Positions 7,248 through 16,114 of a DNA stretch of 64,000 nt are shown one piece after another. Where the stretch lies: the NCBI RefSeq assembly GCF_021431965.1, contig NZ_CP090370.1, positions 186,001 through 250,000 on the forward strand. The letters run 5' to 3'. Below the pieces are notes generated by a model. The model did not search any database and was not told the DNA's origin. It saw only the letters and a program-made list of their open reading frames with translations. Positions within the stretch are counted from its first letter, which is position 1. Each line of letters begins with the position of its first letter. This DNA is from Erythrobacter sp. SDW2. Its GTDB lineage: Bacteria; Pseudomonadota; Alphaproteobacteria; Sphingomonadales; Sphingomonadaceae. A program made the translations under genes and the position numbers.

Positions 7248-8815
7248 CCGAGATACTGGCAGCGCAGGACACTTCGATCGGGCCGGCCGGGAGCCGAAAG
7301 AACGCAGACGTTACTGCCTGGGTCGCTGTGGCCGCGGGCGCGCTCGGCGCCATGCTCGCGACGCTGGACATATCAATCGTCAATTCCGCACTCCCCGTCA
7401 TTCAGGGCGAGATCGGTGCCACAGGCGCCGAAGGCACCTGGATTGCTACGTCATTTCTCGTTGCTGAGATTGTCGTCATTCCACTGAGCGCTTGGCTCGA
7501 ACGGCTGTTCGGTCTGCGAACCCTCCTCATCATCGCGGTCAGCGCGTTCACCGCATTTTCTGTGCTATGCGGTGTAGCCACCGACCTTACGACCATGATC
7601 ATCGGCCGCACGGGCCAGGGCTTCATGGGCGGAGTCCTCATTCCGACCGCAATGACTATTGTGGCTAAACGATTGCCGCCGCACCAACAGCCAATCGGAA
7701 TGGCGCTGTTCGGCATGACTGTGGTTCTTGGCCCCGTGATGGGGCCATTGATCGGCGGCTGGCTGACCGAGAACCTGAGCTGGCACTATGCCTTTTTCGT
7801 CAATGTGCCAGTCTGCGCAATCCTGCTGCTCCTGCTGTTTATCGGGCTGCCTCACGAGAAGCCCAAGTGGGAATATCTCACGGACGCCGATTGGGCTGGC
7901 ATTCTCGGGCTGATCCTCGGACTGGGCGGTCTGACTGTTGTACTCGAGGAAGGGCACCGTGAGGAATGGTTCGAGTCCTCACTCATTCGCTGGCTAACGG
8001 TGGTGACCATTATCGGCTTTGCCTGTTTGATTTACGGACAAGTGAAAGCACGCAAGCCGGTCTTGAAGTTGCAGCTCCTGTTCAATCGACAGTTCGCCAG
8101 CGTCGCGATCATGGCGCTCGCCCTGGGCATGGTGATGTATGGTTCGACCTATGTCATTCCGCAGTTCCTCGCGATCATTTCTGACTATAATGCTTTTCAG
8201 ACGGGACTGGTCATCTTCTGGATGGGTGTCCCGGCCTTTCTCCTGATGCCGGTTCTGCCTCTGATGATCCGCAAGGTGGACATCCGCATTGCCGTCGGCA
8301 CCGGAATGCTGCTGATGGCGATCAGCTGCTTTGTCAGCACGAGTCTGACCGCCGAATCCGGCGGCGCTGTCTTCACTGAAGGTCAGCTTATCCGCGGGGC
8401 CGGAATGATCCTTGCGATGATGTTCCTGAATCAGGCAACGGTGGCTTCGGTGGCCAAGGAAGACGCGGGCGATGCCTCGGGCATTTTCAACGCGGCCCGC
8501 AATCTTGGCGGATCATTCGCCCTCTCGGCCCTCGCTTCGTTCCAGGACCAGCGGATCTGGCATCATAGCCGGCGGATGGAAGAGACCCTGAATGCGAACA
8601 GCGTTTCGCTACAGGACTATCTCGAAGGGCTGGCGCGAAACTTCGGCGGCATGGAGGGGGCGATGGCCGTCCTGAGCCGCACCCTCCAACGCGAGGCGTT
8701 CATAATGACCTACAATGACGTGTTCCTGGTTATGGGGATTCTGACCCTCGCGACGGTTCCGCTGGTCCTCTTCCTGAGGCCGCTTCCAAAAAATGTCTCC
8801 CTTTCGATGCACTGA
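7244..8815 (+). CDS. emrB: EmrB-like DHA2 MFS drug exporter
   Basis: A 523-residue, 14-helix major facilitator of the DHA2 family. Markers include LATLDISIVNSALPVIQGEIGA (first helix, shortened), the motif-A region SAWLERLFGLRTLLI, GRTGQGFMGGVLIPTAMTI and motif C in GMTVVLGPVMGPLIGGWL. It would export drugs, bile-like or phenolic compounds across the inner membrane with the EmrA-like adaptor and the outer membrane factor encoded next. Start overlaps emrA by four bases. Substrate cannot be read from sequence. Confidence 0.92.
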   Translation: MTEILAAQDTSIGPAGSRKNADVTAWVAVAAGALGAMLATLDISIVNSALPVIQGEIGATGAEGTWIATSFLVAEIVVIPLSAWLERLFGLRTLLIIAVSAFTAFSVLCGVATDLTTMIIGRTGQGFMGGVLIPTAMTIVAKRLPPHQQPIGMALFGMTVVLGPVMGPLIGGWLTENLSWHYAFFVNVPVCAILLLLLFIGLPHEKPKWEYLTDADWAGILGLILGLGGLTVVLEEGHREEWFESSLIRWLTVVTIIGFACLIYGQVKARKPVLKLQLLFNRQFASVAIMALALGMVMYGSTYVIPQFLAIISDYNAFQTGLVIFWMGVPAFLLMPVLPLMIRKVDIRIAVGTGMLLMAISCFVSTSLTAESGGAVFTEGQLIRGAGMILAMMFLNQATVASVAKEDAGDASGIFNAARNLGGSFALSALASFQDQRIWHHSRRMEETLNANSVSLQDYLEGLARNFGGMEGAMAVLSRTLQREAFIMTYNDVFLVMGILTLATVPLVLFLRPLPKNVSLSMH

Positions 8816-8825
8816 GCCCTACACG

Positions 8826-10286
8826 ATGCGCCACTTGCTACCTCCGCTTGTCACTATCGCCTTGCTAGCTGGATGCACGGCAGGGCCCGATTATGCAGGC
8901 CCCCCGGAAGTTGTGTCAGCAGACACGGGCACTCGCTTTGTGCGCGCTGGCAGTGATGTGAGCGCATCTGATCCGGTTGTCGCTCAATGGTGGCTGCTGC
9001 TCGGCGATCCCGAGTTGACGCGGCTGGTGGAGGCTGCGCTGTCCGGCAACCCCTCGCTCGCCGCAGCGCAGGCGCGCATTGCCCAGGCACGGGCATCCAT
9101 CAGGCAAGACCGTGCGGGTCGAATGCCATCGCTTGGGGCACAGGCCACCACCGTGCAGGGCCGGCTTCCTGGTCTCGACCTTCAAGGCGGGGCGCCCCCC
9201 CCGTCAGAGCAAACCAATTCCGACGCAGAGACCGATGACTCGCTGAGCTTTTACAATGTGGGCCTTAACGCCAACTGGGAGCTGGAGTTCGCCGGTGGCT
9301 CGCGCAGGCGCATTGAGGCCAGCAATGCCCAAGCTGCTGCAACGGTGGCCAATGCAGAGGACGCAAAGGTCCAGTTGACTGCCCAAGTGGCCAGCACCTA
9401 CGTCAATTTGCGGGAGGCCCATTTCCGCGCAGAGCAATTTGAGGCGCAGATTTCGTTGCAGGAAGAGATCCTGGCGCTGACATACCAACGCTATCAGCGC
9501 GGTGCATTGCCGCTTTTCCCGGTAGGCACCGCGAATGCCGAACTGGAGATGCTCAAGTCACAACTTGCCGAAGCTGAAGCGGATATCGCAGTCCTGTCTG
9601 ATGCACTCGCTATACTGACCGGACAGGTGCCGGGATCAGTTGATGCAGCGCTCACGACTGCGCGCTCCATTCCCATGCCGCCAGAGCAGGTCGCGATCGG
9701 CGATCCGGCAAGCCTGGTGGCGCGTCGGCCTGACATAAGGGCGGCCGAACGGTCTCTTGCCGCGTCGACGGCGCGGATCGGGGTGGCCGAGGCGGCGCGG
9801 TTCCCGAAATTGTCCTTCACAGGGATCTTGGGCCTCGGCGGATCCTCGTTGGACGACGTTGTCGATGTCGGCGAATTCTCCGCACTCGCGATCCCGCGCC
9901 TCCAGTGGAATTTTCTGGATTTCGGCAGGGTAGACGCTGCGATCGACCAAGCCGGGGCAGCGCGCAACGAAGCAGTCGCCAATTACCAGCAGACGGTGCT
10001 TCTGGCACTGCAAGACGCCGAACGTGCCTTGGCTCGCTTCGGCCAGCAGCGTGTTGCGCTCGCTGCCAGTATGCAAATCAAGAAGCAGGCTGACGTCGCG
10101 GCAGACCTGAACCGCCAACGTTTTGCCGCAGGAGCGATCTCGAAGGCTGACCTCAACCGGGCCCTGCGAGAACAGCAGCAGGCCTCAGCAGACCTCGTCC
10201 GGGCAAAAGGTGCCCTTACGCTGGCGTGGATAGCGCTGCAGAAGTCGCTGGGCCTTGGGTGGCAAGAGCCTGTTCGAGATCAATAG
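8826..10286 (+). CDS. Outer membrane factor lipoprotein (NodT/OprM type)
   Basis: A 486-residue TolC-like efflux channel. The N-terminus MRHLLPPLVTIALLAGC carries a lipobox (LAGC), followed by TAGPDYAGPP typical of NodT-type factors. Two OEP repeats are seen: ELTRLVEAALSGNPSLAAAQARI and a second half starting near DIRAAERSLAASTARIGVA. The start at 8826 is preferred over the ATG at 8793 because it yields a proper lipoprotein signal. The gene's 3' end overlaps the convergent thioesterase gene by 71 bases. It completes a tripartite pump. Confidence 0.9.
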   Translation: MRHLLPPLVTIALLAGCTAGPDYAGPPEVVSADTGTRFVRAGSDVSASDPVVAQWWLLLGDPELTRLVEAALSGNPSLAAAQARIAQARASIRQDRAGRMPSLGAQATTVQGRLPGLDLQGGAPPPSEQTNSDAETDDSLSFYNVGLNANWELEFAGGSRRRIEASNAQAAATVANAEDAKVQLTAQVASTYVNLREAHFRAEQFEAQISLQEEILALTYQRYQRGALPLFPVGTANAELEMLKSQLAEAEADIAVLSDALAILTGQVPGSVDAALTTARSIPMPPEQVAIGDPASLVARRPDIRAAERSLAASTARIGVAEAARFPKLSFTGILGLGGSSLDDVVDVGEFSALAIPRLQWNFLDFGRVDAAIDQAGAARNEAVANYQQTVLLALQDAERALARFGQQRVALAASMQIKKQADVAADLNRQRFAAGAISKADLNRALREQQQASADLVRAKGALTLAWIALQKSLGLGWQEPVRDQ

Positions 10287-10710
10287 TCCCGCCGCGCTGA
10301 TCAAGTGATCCGGTTGACGAGAAGTAGGCGCCCCTGCCGCTGGCGACCAACTTGTCGTCGGGCTCGAGAACCCGGGTTTCGGCCACCGAAGTCTGTCGCC
10401 CGATCTTCACGATCTGTCCGTGAGCAGTGAGAGGTCCTGAGGTTGCAGGACGGTGGTAATCGACATGCAGATCGGCCTTCGCTCTCGCCGCGACGCCCCC
10501 GGCAAGCAGAGTATAAAGCCCGGTGAGGTCGACCAGTGAAGCCAGGATCCCTCCATGCGCCGACCCAATCATAGGGTTCGACACGATCTCTTCGCGCCAT
10601 GGCATGGTGATCGCGATTGACTGGTCGGAGCATGTCGCAATCTCCAGCCCAAGCCATCGGTGAAACGGCGCGATATGCAGCATTTCCTGCAAGCGCTCTC
10701 GATCGATCAT
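10216..10710 (-). CDS. PaaI-type hotdog thioesterase
   Basis: A 164-residue hotdog-fold thioesterase. The pattern FHRWLGLEI, then NPMIGSAHGGILASLVDLTG with the HGG loop, then KADLHVDYHRPATSGPLTAHG fits the PaaI/YdiI group that hydrolyses acyl-CoA or aryl-CoA thioesters. It follows the alpha/beta hydrolase gene with an ATGA overlap at 10707-10710, so the two are translated together and may act on one substrate. The 3' end overlaps the efflux gene on the opposite strand. Confidence 0.85.
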   Translation of the reverse strand: MIDRERLQEMLHIAPFHRWLGLEIATCSDQSIAITMPWREEIVSNPMIGSAHGGILASLVDLTGLYTLLAGGVAARAKADLHVDYHRPATSGPLTAHGQIVKIGRQTSVAETRVLEPDDKLVASGRGAYFSSTGSLDQRGGTIDLEQALATQGPATSAALSTPA

Positions 10711-11612
10711 AGCTCCCTCGTCCCCTGTGGCTGAGCCGTATCGGATGAGTGATGGCGCCCTAGGAAATCGACGATAGCGGCGGAGAAGGCATCGTTCGCA
10801 TCGCCCACGACCATGTGCGTGGCATCGGCAATATCGGTGTATTCTGCATGGGGGGCGAGTTGTCGCAGATGCAAAACGGCCTCTTCGGAAACAAGATCGC
10901 TAGAGCCGCCTCGGATGAGGTGAAGCGGAAGCGTGAGATTCGCCGCAGCTTGGCTCAGCATTGCCGATTGACGTTCTTGGCTGTCTGGGTCGCCTTGTCT
11001 GGCTGACATTATATTACGGATAAACACCGGGTCCCAGTGCCAATAGAAGCGCCCATCCGACTTCTGCCGCAGATAGTTTTTCAGACCATCGCTCGCGCCC
11101 CGCTTGGGACGATGCGGCATGTAGCGAGCGATCACGTCGGCCGCCTCCTCTGGTGAGGCGAAGCCGCTATCGACATGCTCTTCCATGAAACCAACCACGC
11201 GCATCACACCGCTGGGCTCCATGCGCGGGGCAATGTCGACCAATGTGAGTGAAGCAAAGCTACCTGGAGCAAGCTCCCCTGCGGCAATCAGTCCAGCGAG
11301 CCCGCCCAGTGAAGCGCCGACCAGCGCTGGCTTCTGGTCCAGGCGCGACGCTGCAGCGACCAGATCCGCCGCGAAGTCGCGCATTTCATAAGCTCCGCAT
11401 GGCGACCAATCGCTGTCTCCGTGACCGCGCATGTCGAAGGCGATTGCACGAAAGCCGGCTTGAGCCAGCTCGCTGACCACCCTTCTCCACGCGCGCCGTG
11501 TCTGCCCGCCGCCGTGCGCAAGAAGGACGGGTTTAGCGTAGGCATCCCCCTCAGCCTCGGCTGTAAGAGAAATCGCGCCTGCGCCCTCAATCGTAAAGGT
11601 TTCTCTCGCCAT
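10707..11612 (-). CDS. Alpha/beta hydrolase
   Basis: A 301-residue alpha/beta hydrolase. Oxyanion motif LAHGGGQTRRAW, nucleophile elbow LVGASLGGLAG (serine), and C-terminal histidine in IADATHMVVGD are visible. ATG at 11610-11612 gives the usual N-terminus MARETFTIEGAG. It is clearly related to the chromosomal hydrolase at 53521-54372: both share HGGGQTR, RGHGESDW-like, VDI.P.MEP.GV and DGRFYWHWDP-like stretches. It heads a two-gene operon with the thioesterase and has the candidate MarR palindrome 24 bases upstream. Substrate unknown. Confidence 0.85.
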   Translation of the reverse strand: MARETFTIEGAGAISLTAEAEGDAYAKPVLLAHGGGQTRRAWRRVVSELAQAGFRAIAFDMRGHGDSDWSPCGAYEMRDFAADLVAAASRLDQKPALVGASLGGLAGLIAAGELAPGSFASLTLVDIAPRMEPSGVMRVVGFMEEHVDSGFASPEEAADVIARYMPHRPKRGASDGLKNYLRQKSDGRFYWHWDPVFIRNIMSARQGDPDSQERQSAMLSQAAANLTLPLHLIRGGSSDLVSEEAVLHLRQLAPHAEYTDIADATHMVVGDANDAFSAAIVDFLGRHHSSDTAQPQGTREL

Positions 11613-11635
11613 CTCTGGATGGTAGGAAAGGCGCG

Positions 11636-11656
11636 CTAAATAGTAAACCGATTTAG
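11636..11656. promoter_or_regulatory. Candidate MarR operator, hydrolase promoter copy
   Basis: CTAAAT (11636-11641) and ATTTAG (11651-11656) form an inverted repeat; inside it TAAACCGATTTA (11644-11655) is a TAAA-N4-TTTA palindrome. It lies directly upstream of the hydrolase start and matches the site at 6039-6059. The rest of the gap to 11893 shows no other clear signal. Confidence 0.5.
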
Positions 11657-11893
11657 TTTGTGGCTCTCGGCTCCGTGTTGGCTGTCCTGCAGGGCGTTTC
11701 AACGACGGCAAAAGTCTATGCCAAGAGGGGTTTCTCCAGACCATTCTCTAATGCACCGGCTTGCGATTCGGTCAGCAGTCGCTGTCCGCTTAATCCGCTC
11801 AAAGATATAAAAGCTGCCTTTCCGCTTCCGGCCCACCTCCCGCCAAGCTGCAACCGTTCTCTTTGTGGCCAATCATGGCCGAGGAGAACGACA

Positions 11894-12526
11894 ATGGGCT
11901 ATTCGAGATTTGATCCTGCCATACAGGCGCGTGCAGCGTGGAATGCTGGCAAGACCGTCGGCACAAAGCGACCACTGACACAAAAACAGATTTGGGCAAT
12001 ACGCTTCCATCTGGATCGTGAAGGTCGGCTACGGGATAAGGCGCTATTCGACCTAGCAATCGATAGCAAGTTGCGCGGATGCGACTTGGTCAAGATCAAG
12101 ATCGGCGACGTCATAGCTGGGACCGACATCCGCACTAGGGCAATTGTCGTCCAGCAGAAGACCAATCGGCCAGTTCAGTTCGAGCTCACAGCCGATGTCC
12201 GTTCAACCCTGCTTTCCTGGCTAGAACGTCGGGGCGGCTCGACCAGCGAGTACCTCTTTCCAAGCAGGATCGACCACGCCGGACACATGAGCACGCGCCA
12301 GTATGCGCGCTTGGTGGATGAGTGGGTTACTGCGATTGGCCTACGGAAATCTGAGTACGGGACGCACTCGCTTCGACGGACGAAGGCCGCGATGATCTAC
12401 CGCGCTACGGGCAACATCCGCGCAATTCAGATACTTCTAGGTCACACCAAGATCGAGAACACCGTTCGCTATCTTGGGGTCGATGTCGAAGACGCACTAC
12501 TACTGGCGGAGCGCACGGAAATCTGA
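11894..12526 (+). CDS. Small tyrosine recombinase (XerC/D-like)
   Basis: A 210-residue tyrosine recombinase. The catalytic set is complete: R in SKLRGCDLVKIKIGDV (~60), H and R in THSLRRTKAAMI (~158), H in LLGHTKIENTVRYLGV with the nucleophile Y (~192). The N-terminal DNA-binding arm is short (~50 residues), so it is smaller than phage integrases. ATG at 11894 follows GAGGAG at 8 bases; the upstream in-frame extension looks non-coding. It lies alone between two cargo segments and is followed by a terminator, so it may be a remnant of, or the agent for, cargo insertion. Confidence 0.85.
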   Translation: MGYSRFDPAIQARAAWNAGKTVGTKRPLTQKQIWAIRFHLDREGRLRDKALFDLAIDSKLRGCDLVKIKIGDVIAGTDIRTRAIVVQQKTNRPVQFELTADVRSTLLSWLERRGGSTSEYLFPSRIDHAGHMSTRQYARLVDEWVTAIGLRKSEYGTHSLRRTKAAMIYRATGNIRAIQILLGHTKIENTVRYLGVDVEDALLLAERTEI

Positions 12527-12535
12527 CACCTTCGG

Positions 12536-12565
12536 GCGGTCGACCTCACCTGGTCGACCGCTTTC
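12536..12565 (+). terminator. Terminator after the tyrosine recombinase
   Basis: GCGGTCGACC (12536-12545) pairs perfectly with GGTCGACCGC (12552-12561) around the loop TCACCT, followed by TTTC. It separates the recombinase from the chromate operon. Confidence 0.6.
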
Positions 12566-12627
12566 GGGTTGCGCCTGGAAAGGTGCGGCCTTGTCCTTGT
12601 TGGCAAGGTGCATTGTGCGAGGTTCAC

Positions 12628-13947
12628 TTGGCGTCCTTGGCTCTCACCCCTCCTATCACCTTCACCGAACTTCTCCGGGCGTTCACCCGCATCGGCCTGC
12701 TCAGCTTTGGCGGGCCTGCTGGGCAGATTGCGCTGATGCACCGCGAGCTGGTAGATGAACGCAAGTGGGTCGAGGAGGAAGATTTTCTCCACGCGCTCAA
12801 TTTCTGTCACCTGCTGCCGGGCCCCGAAGCGCAGCAGCTTGCCACGTGGATCGGTTGGCGGTTGCATGGCTGGCGCGGCGGTCTGGCAGCGGGGTTGCTG
12901 TTCGTCATTCCGGGCGCGGCCATCATTCTGGCGCTGTCGGTCCTGTATGCCATTACCGCCAATCTCGCATGGGTCGAAGCACTGTTCCTCGGCGTGAAAG
13001 CGGCGGTGCTGGCGATTGTGGTGCAGGCCTTGTTGCGAATTGCCGGACGTGCGCTGGATACGGTGTTGAAGCGTGCGCTGGCGGTGGCCGCGTTCATCGG
13101 GCTGTTCCTATTCGACCTGCCGTTTCCGCTAATCGTTTTGGGTTCCGGGGTGATTGGAATGGCAATTGCGGCCTGGCGTCCTGACCTGTTGGCGCTGAAA
13201 CCCACTACAACTGGCGGTGCTTTACCCGAACGACCGTGGCGCACCACAATCCTGTCGATCGTCCTTTGGGGAGCGGTCTGGGCTGCGCCAATGGCGCTGA
13301 TCGCGCTGACGCTGGGCCGCGAACACGTTCTGTGGGAGATCGGCGCATTCTTCTCGCAGCTCGCCATCGTCACCTTTGGCGGGGCTTATGCAGTGCTCGC
13401 CTACATGGCGCAGGAAGCGGTGCAGGGGTTCGGGTGGCTGAAACCCGGCGAAATGGCCGATGGGCTGGGCCTTGCGGAAACCACGCCTGGGCCGCTGATC
13501 CTGGTGACACAATTCGTCGGTTACCTCGCGGCCTTCCGTGCGCCGGAGCCGTTCACGCCTTTCGTCGCGGGATTGCTGGGGGCGGGGCTGACCACGTGGG
13601 TGACGTTCGCGCCGTGCTTCATGTGGATCTTTGCCTTCGCGCCGTGGATCGACCGACTGGGTAACGCCGTGCGGTTGAAGGGCGGGCTCGCAGCAGTGAC
13701 GGCGGCGGTTGTGGGCGTCATCGCCAACCTGACCGCATGGTTTGCGCTGCATGTGCTGTTTGCTGAGGTGGGCCAGCGCCAATTCGGCCCGCTGCGGTTA
13801 TATTGGCCGGACCCGGCGAGCTTCGAATGGCGCGCAGGCGTGCTGGCGGCAATCGCCTGCGCAATGGTGTTCGGGCTGAAATGGTCAGTGCTGCGGGTTC
13901 TGATGGCCGCCGCGCTGGGCGGCATGGTTCTGGTCTTGGCAATCTGA
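12628..13947 (+). CDS. chrA: Chromate efflux transporter ChrA
   Basis: A 439-residue long-chain CHR protein with two homologous halves. Half one carries LLSFGGPAGQIALMHRELV and LLPGPEAQQLATWIGW; half two carries TFGGAYAVLAYMAQEAV and GLAETTPGPLILVTQF. ChrA exports chromate. About ten membrane segments are visible. The start is uncertain: TTG at 12628 follows GAGG and gives a natural N-terminus, while an in-frame ATG at 12583 would add 15 cysteine-rich residues. It heads an operon with the ChrC-like and methyltransferase genes, each about 10 bases apart. No chrB regulator is present. Confidence 0.9.
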   Translation: MASLALTPPITFTELLRAFTRIGLLSFGGPAGQIALMHRELVDERKWVEEEDFLHALNFCHLLPGPEAQQLATWIGWRLHGWRGGLAAGLLFVIPGAAIILALSVLYAITANLAWVEALFLGVKAAVLAIVVQALLRIAGRALDTVLKRALAVAAFIGLFLFDLPFPLIVLGSGVIGMAIAAWRPDLLALKPTTTGGALPERPWRTTILSIVLWGAVWAAPMALIALTLGREHVLWEIGAFFSQLAIVTFGGAYAVLAYMAQEAVQGFGWLKPGEMADGLGLAETTPGPLILVTQFVGYLAAFRAPEPFTPFVAGLLGAGLTTWVTFAPCFMWIFAFAPWIDRLGNAVRLKGGLAAVTAAVVGVIANLTAWFALHVLFAEVGQRQFGPLRLYWPDPASFEWRAGVLAAIACAMVFGLKWSVLRVLMAAALGGMVLVLAI

Positions 13948-13957
13948 GGAGGACGAC

Positions 13958-14686
13958 ATGAGCATCATCACACGCAGGCAAGCAATCGGCACAGCAGCCC
14001 TTTCGGTCACGGGTATCACGCTGGCAGGAACGGCAAGCGCAGCGGCGGCGCAAGACCCTGCCGCAGCCGCTTCCCGTGCCGCTGCCTTTGCCGGCAAGCA
14101 CACGCCGAAGCGGCTGCGGTTCAACCCCGCCAAGCTCACCGGCCTGTCCGAGCGGCTGATTACCTCGCACTGGGAGAACAATTATCAGGGCTCAGTGCGC
14201 GGGCTCAACACCATCGAGACCCGCCTCGCCGCCGCCATGGCCGATCCCGACTTTCCGCCGGTTGCTTATGCCGGGCTGAAGCGCGAGGAACTGCACCGCA
14301 CCGGATCGGTGGTGCTGCACGAATATTACTTCGATGCGCTGGGCGGCAACGGCAATCCGGCAGGCTCGATCTACGAGGCGCTCGATGGCTGGTTTGGCAG
14401 CTTCGCCGCATGGGAAGCCGAATTCCGCCGCACCGCAATGTCACTCGCGGGTGGATCGGGCTGGTGCATCCTCAGCTACAACCGCCACACCCGGTCGCTG
14501 CATAATTACTGGGCCTTCGATCACATGCATGGTGCAGCCACCGGCGCGCCGCTGATCGCGCTCGATATGTATGAGCACAGCTTTCACATGGACTACGGTG
14601 CGGCGGCAGCGAAATATGTCGATGCCTTCCTGGCCAACCTCGATTGGGAGGTGGTGGAGGCACGGTATCAGGCGGCGATGGCGTAG
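13958..14686 (+). CDS. chrC: ChrC-like Fe/Mn superoxide dismutase family protein with Tat signal
   Basis: A 242-residue Fe/Mn-SOD-fold protein. A twin-arginine signal (MSIITRRQAIGTAALSVTG) precedes an alanine-rich linker, so it should be exported. All four metal ligands are present: H in SHWENNY (~70), H in VLHEYYF (~119), D and H in DMYEHSFHMDY (~201-205). Outer-sphere residues differ from classical SODs: the positions of His30 and Tyr34 (E. coli SodB numbering) read N and S by simple alignment. chrC genes beside chrA are known in chromate operons and linked to oxidative stress during chromate exposure. Confidence 0.8.
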   Translation: MSIITRRQAIGTAALSVTGITLAGTASAAAAQDPAAAASRAAAFAGKHTPKRLRFNPAKLTGLSERLITSHWENNYQGSVRGLNTIETRLAAAMADPDFPPVAYAGLKREELHRTGSVVLHEYYFDALGGNGNPAGSIYEALDGWFGSFAAWEAEFRRTAMSLAGGSGWCILSYNRHTRSLHNYWAFDHMHGAATGAPLIALDMYEHSFHMDYGAAAAKYVDAFLANLDWEVVEARYQAAMA

Positions 14687-14695
14687 GAGGGCACG

Positions 14696-15315
14696 ATGAC
14701 AGAAGAACCCCAGCGGCACTGGGACCGGGTCTATTCCGACATGGCACCCGGCGAGGTCAGCTGGTTCCAGAGCGAACCGCGCCCTTCGCTTGCCGCGCTG
14801 GTACGCTTTGATGTGCCCCACACGGCCCCTTTCGTCGATATCGGAGGGGGCGCCTCCAATCCCGTTGATGCCCTGCTGGCGGGTGGATGGCGCGATGTGA
14901 CGGTGGTCGATATTGCCGCCCCGGCTCTGGCGGCGGCACAGGCCCGACTGGGAGAGGCGGCAGCGGGCGTCCACTGGGAGATCGCTGACATAACCCGCTG
15001 GAACCCGCCGCGCCGCTATGGGGTGTGGCATGACCGGGCCGTGTTCCACTTCTCACAGAGCCGGAGCAGCGGGACGCCTATCGCCGTGCGCTGGTGGCCG
15101 GAACCGCGTCCGATGCGCTCGTCATCATCGCCACCTTTGCGCCTGATGGGCCAGAAAAATGCAGCAGCCTGCCGGTGCAGCGCCACGATGCGGCAAGCCT
15201 TGCCGCTGCACTCGGGAGTGCGTTCACATTGCTGGGCGACTGGCGCGAGGAACACCTCACCCCGTGGGGCGCCGCGCAGAAATTCAGCTGGTGCGCGTTC
15301 CGGCGAGAGGCATAG
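14696..15315 (+). pseudogene. SAM-dependent methyltransferase, frameshifted
   Basis: A class I methyltransferase interrupted by one missing base. Frame one encodes HWDRVYSDMAPGEVSWFQ, the SAM-binding FVDIGGGASNPVDALL and VWHDRAVFHF. At about 15050-15053 the reading must shift to continue as LTEPEQRDAYRRAL, then ALVIIATFAPDGPEKCSSLP and HLTPWGAAQKFSW, ending at TAG 15313-15315. Without the shift the frame runs on as unrelated sequence to 15547. It is either a recent pseudogene or a sequencing error. It closes the chromate operon and its 3' end overlaps the convergent cobA gene by 32 bases. Substrate unknown. Confidence 0.75.
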
Positions 15316-16114
15316 CCCCTCTCGCAAGGCGCTCTGCCGGGACGCAGACTGCGGTTCCTTCGCTTCGGTTGTCCTGTGCAGCAGGTGCGCGCGCAAGCGA
15401 CATCGCGGCTCCCACCAGAATCAGCGCCGGACCATCCCCCAGCGCAGTCCGTGCGGCGAGCGGCAGCAGTTCGAGGCAGGTGGTGAAGATCCGTTCCTCC
15501 GGCAGGCTGGCGTTTTCGACCATCGCCACCGGCGTATCGCAAGCTAGGCCAGCGCGCTGCAATTCGCGGGCGACCAGCGGGGCTGCCGCTTTGCCCATGT
15601 AGATCGCCAGGGTCGCGGCAGGATCGGCGAGCGCGCTCCAATCGAGATCGAGCGGTTCGGTGCCGCGCGCATGGGCGGTTACGAAGGTCAGGCGCCGGGC
15701 CAGCCCGCGCAGGGTCAGCGACGTGCCAAGGCTGGCGGCCGCCGCGCTGGCGGCGGTCACACCGGGGCAGATGTGCGTCCGCACGCCTGCGGCCCGGCAG
15801 GCGGTGAGCTCTTCTGCTGCCCGCCCGAAGATGGCGGGATCGCCGCCCTTCAACCGCACCACCCGCTCGCCCGCCAGCGCGGCGGCGACCAGCAGCGCGT
15901 CGATCGCTTCCTGAGGTTTGGAATGGCGGCCTGACCGCTTGCCCACCGACACCCGGCGCACGCCCGCTGGGATCAGATCGAGCACGCCGGGGCCTACCAG
16001 CGCATCGTGGAACACCACGCTGGCCGATGCGATCAGGCGCGCCGCCTTGACCGTCAGCAGATCGGGATCGCCTGGGCCAGCGCCCACCAGCCACACCTCG
16101 CCCGGCACGATCAT
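15284..16114 (-). CDS. cobA: Uroporphyrinogen-III C-methyltransferase (SUMT)
   Basis: A 276-residue SUMT that adds two methyl groups to uroporphyrinogen III, the first step to sirohaem, the cofactor of NirB. Motifs: [63 protein letters not shown], and MGKAAAPLVARELQ. ATG at 16112-16114 overlaps the nirD stop (ATGA), so it is the last gene of nirBD-cobA. The dehydrogenase/ferrochelatase half of a CysG fusion is absent and must be supplied elsewhere. The C-terminal ~30 residues are proline/alanine-rich and overlap the opposite-strand methyltransferase. Confidence 0.92.
   Translation of the reverse strand: MIVPGEVWLVGAGPGDPDLLTVKAARLIASASVVFHDALVGPGVLDLIPAGVRRVSVGKRSGRHSKPQEAIDALLVAAALAGERVVRLKGGDPAIFGRAAEELTACRAAGVRTHICPGVTAASAAAASLGTSLTLRGLARRLTFVTAHARGTEPLDLDWSALADPAATLAIYMGKAAAPLVARELQRAGLACDTPVAMVENASLPEERIFTTCLELLPLAARTALGDGPALILVGAAMSLARAPAAQDNRSEGTAVCVPAERLARGAMPLAGTRTS

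Noticed and set aside
10216-10286. Overlap of the efflux outer-membrane gene with the thioesterase as a sign of annotation error
   Set aside because: Both proteins keep family-like sequence near the overlap and are convergent; a short tail overlap is plausible.
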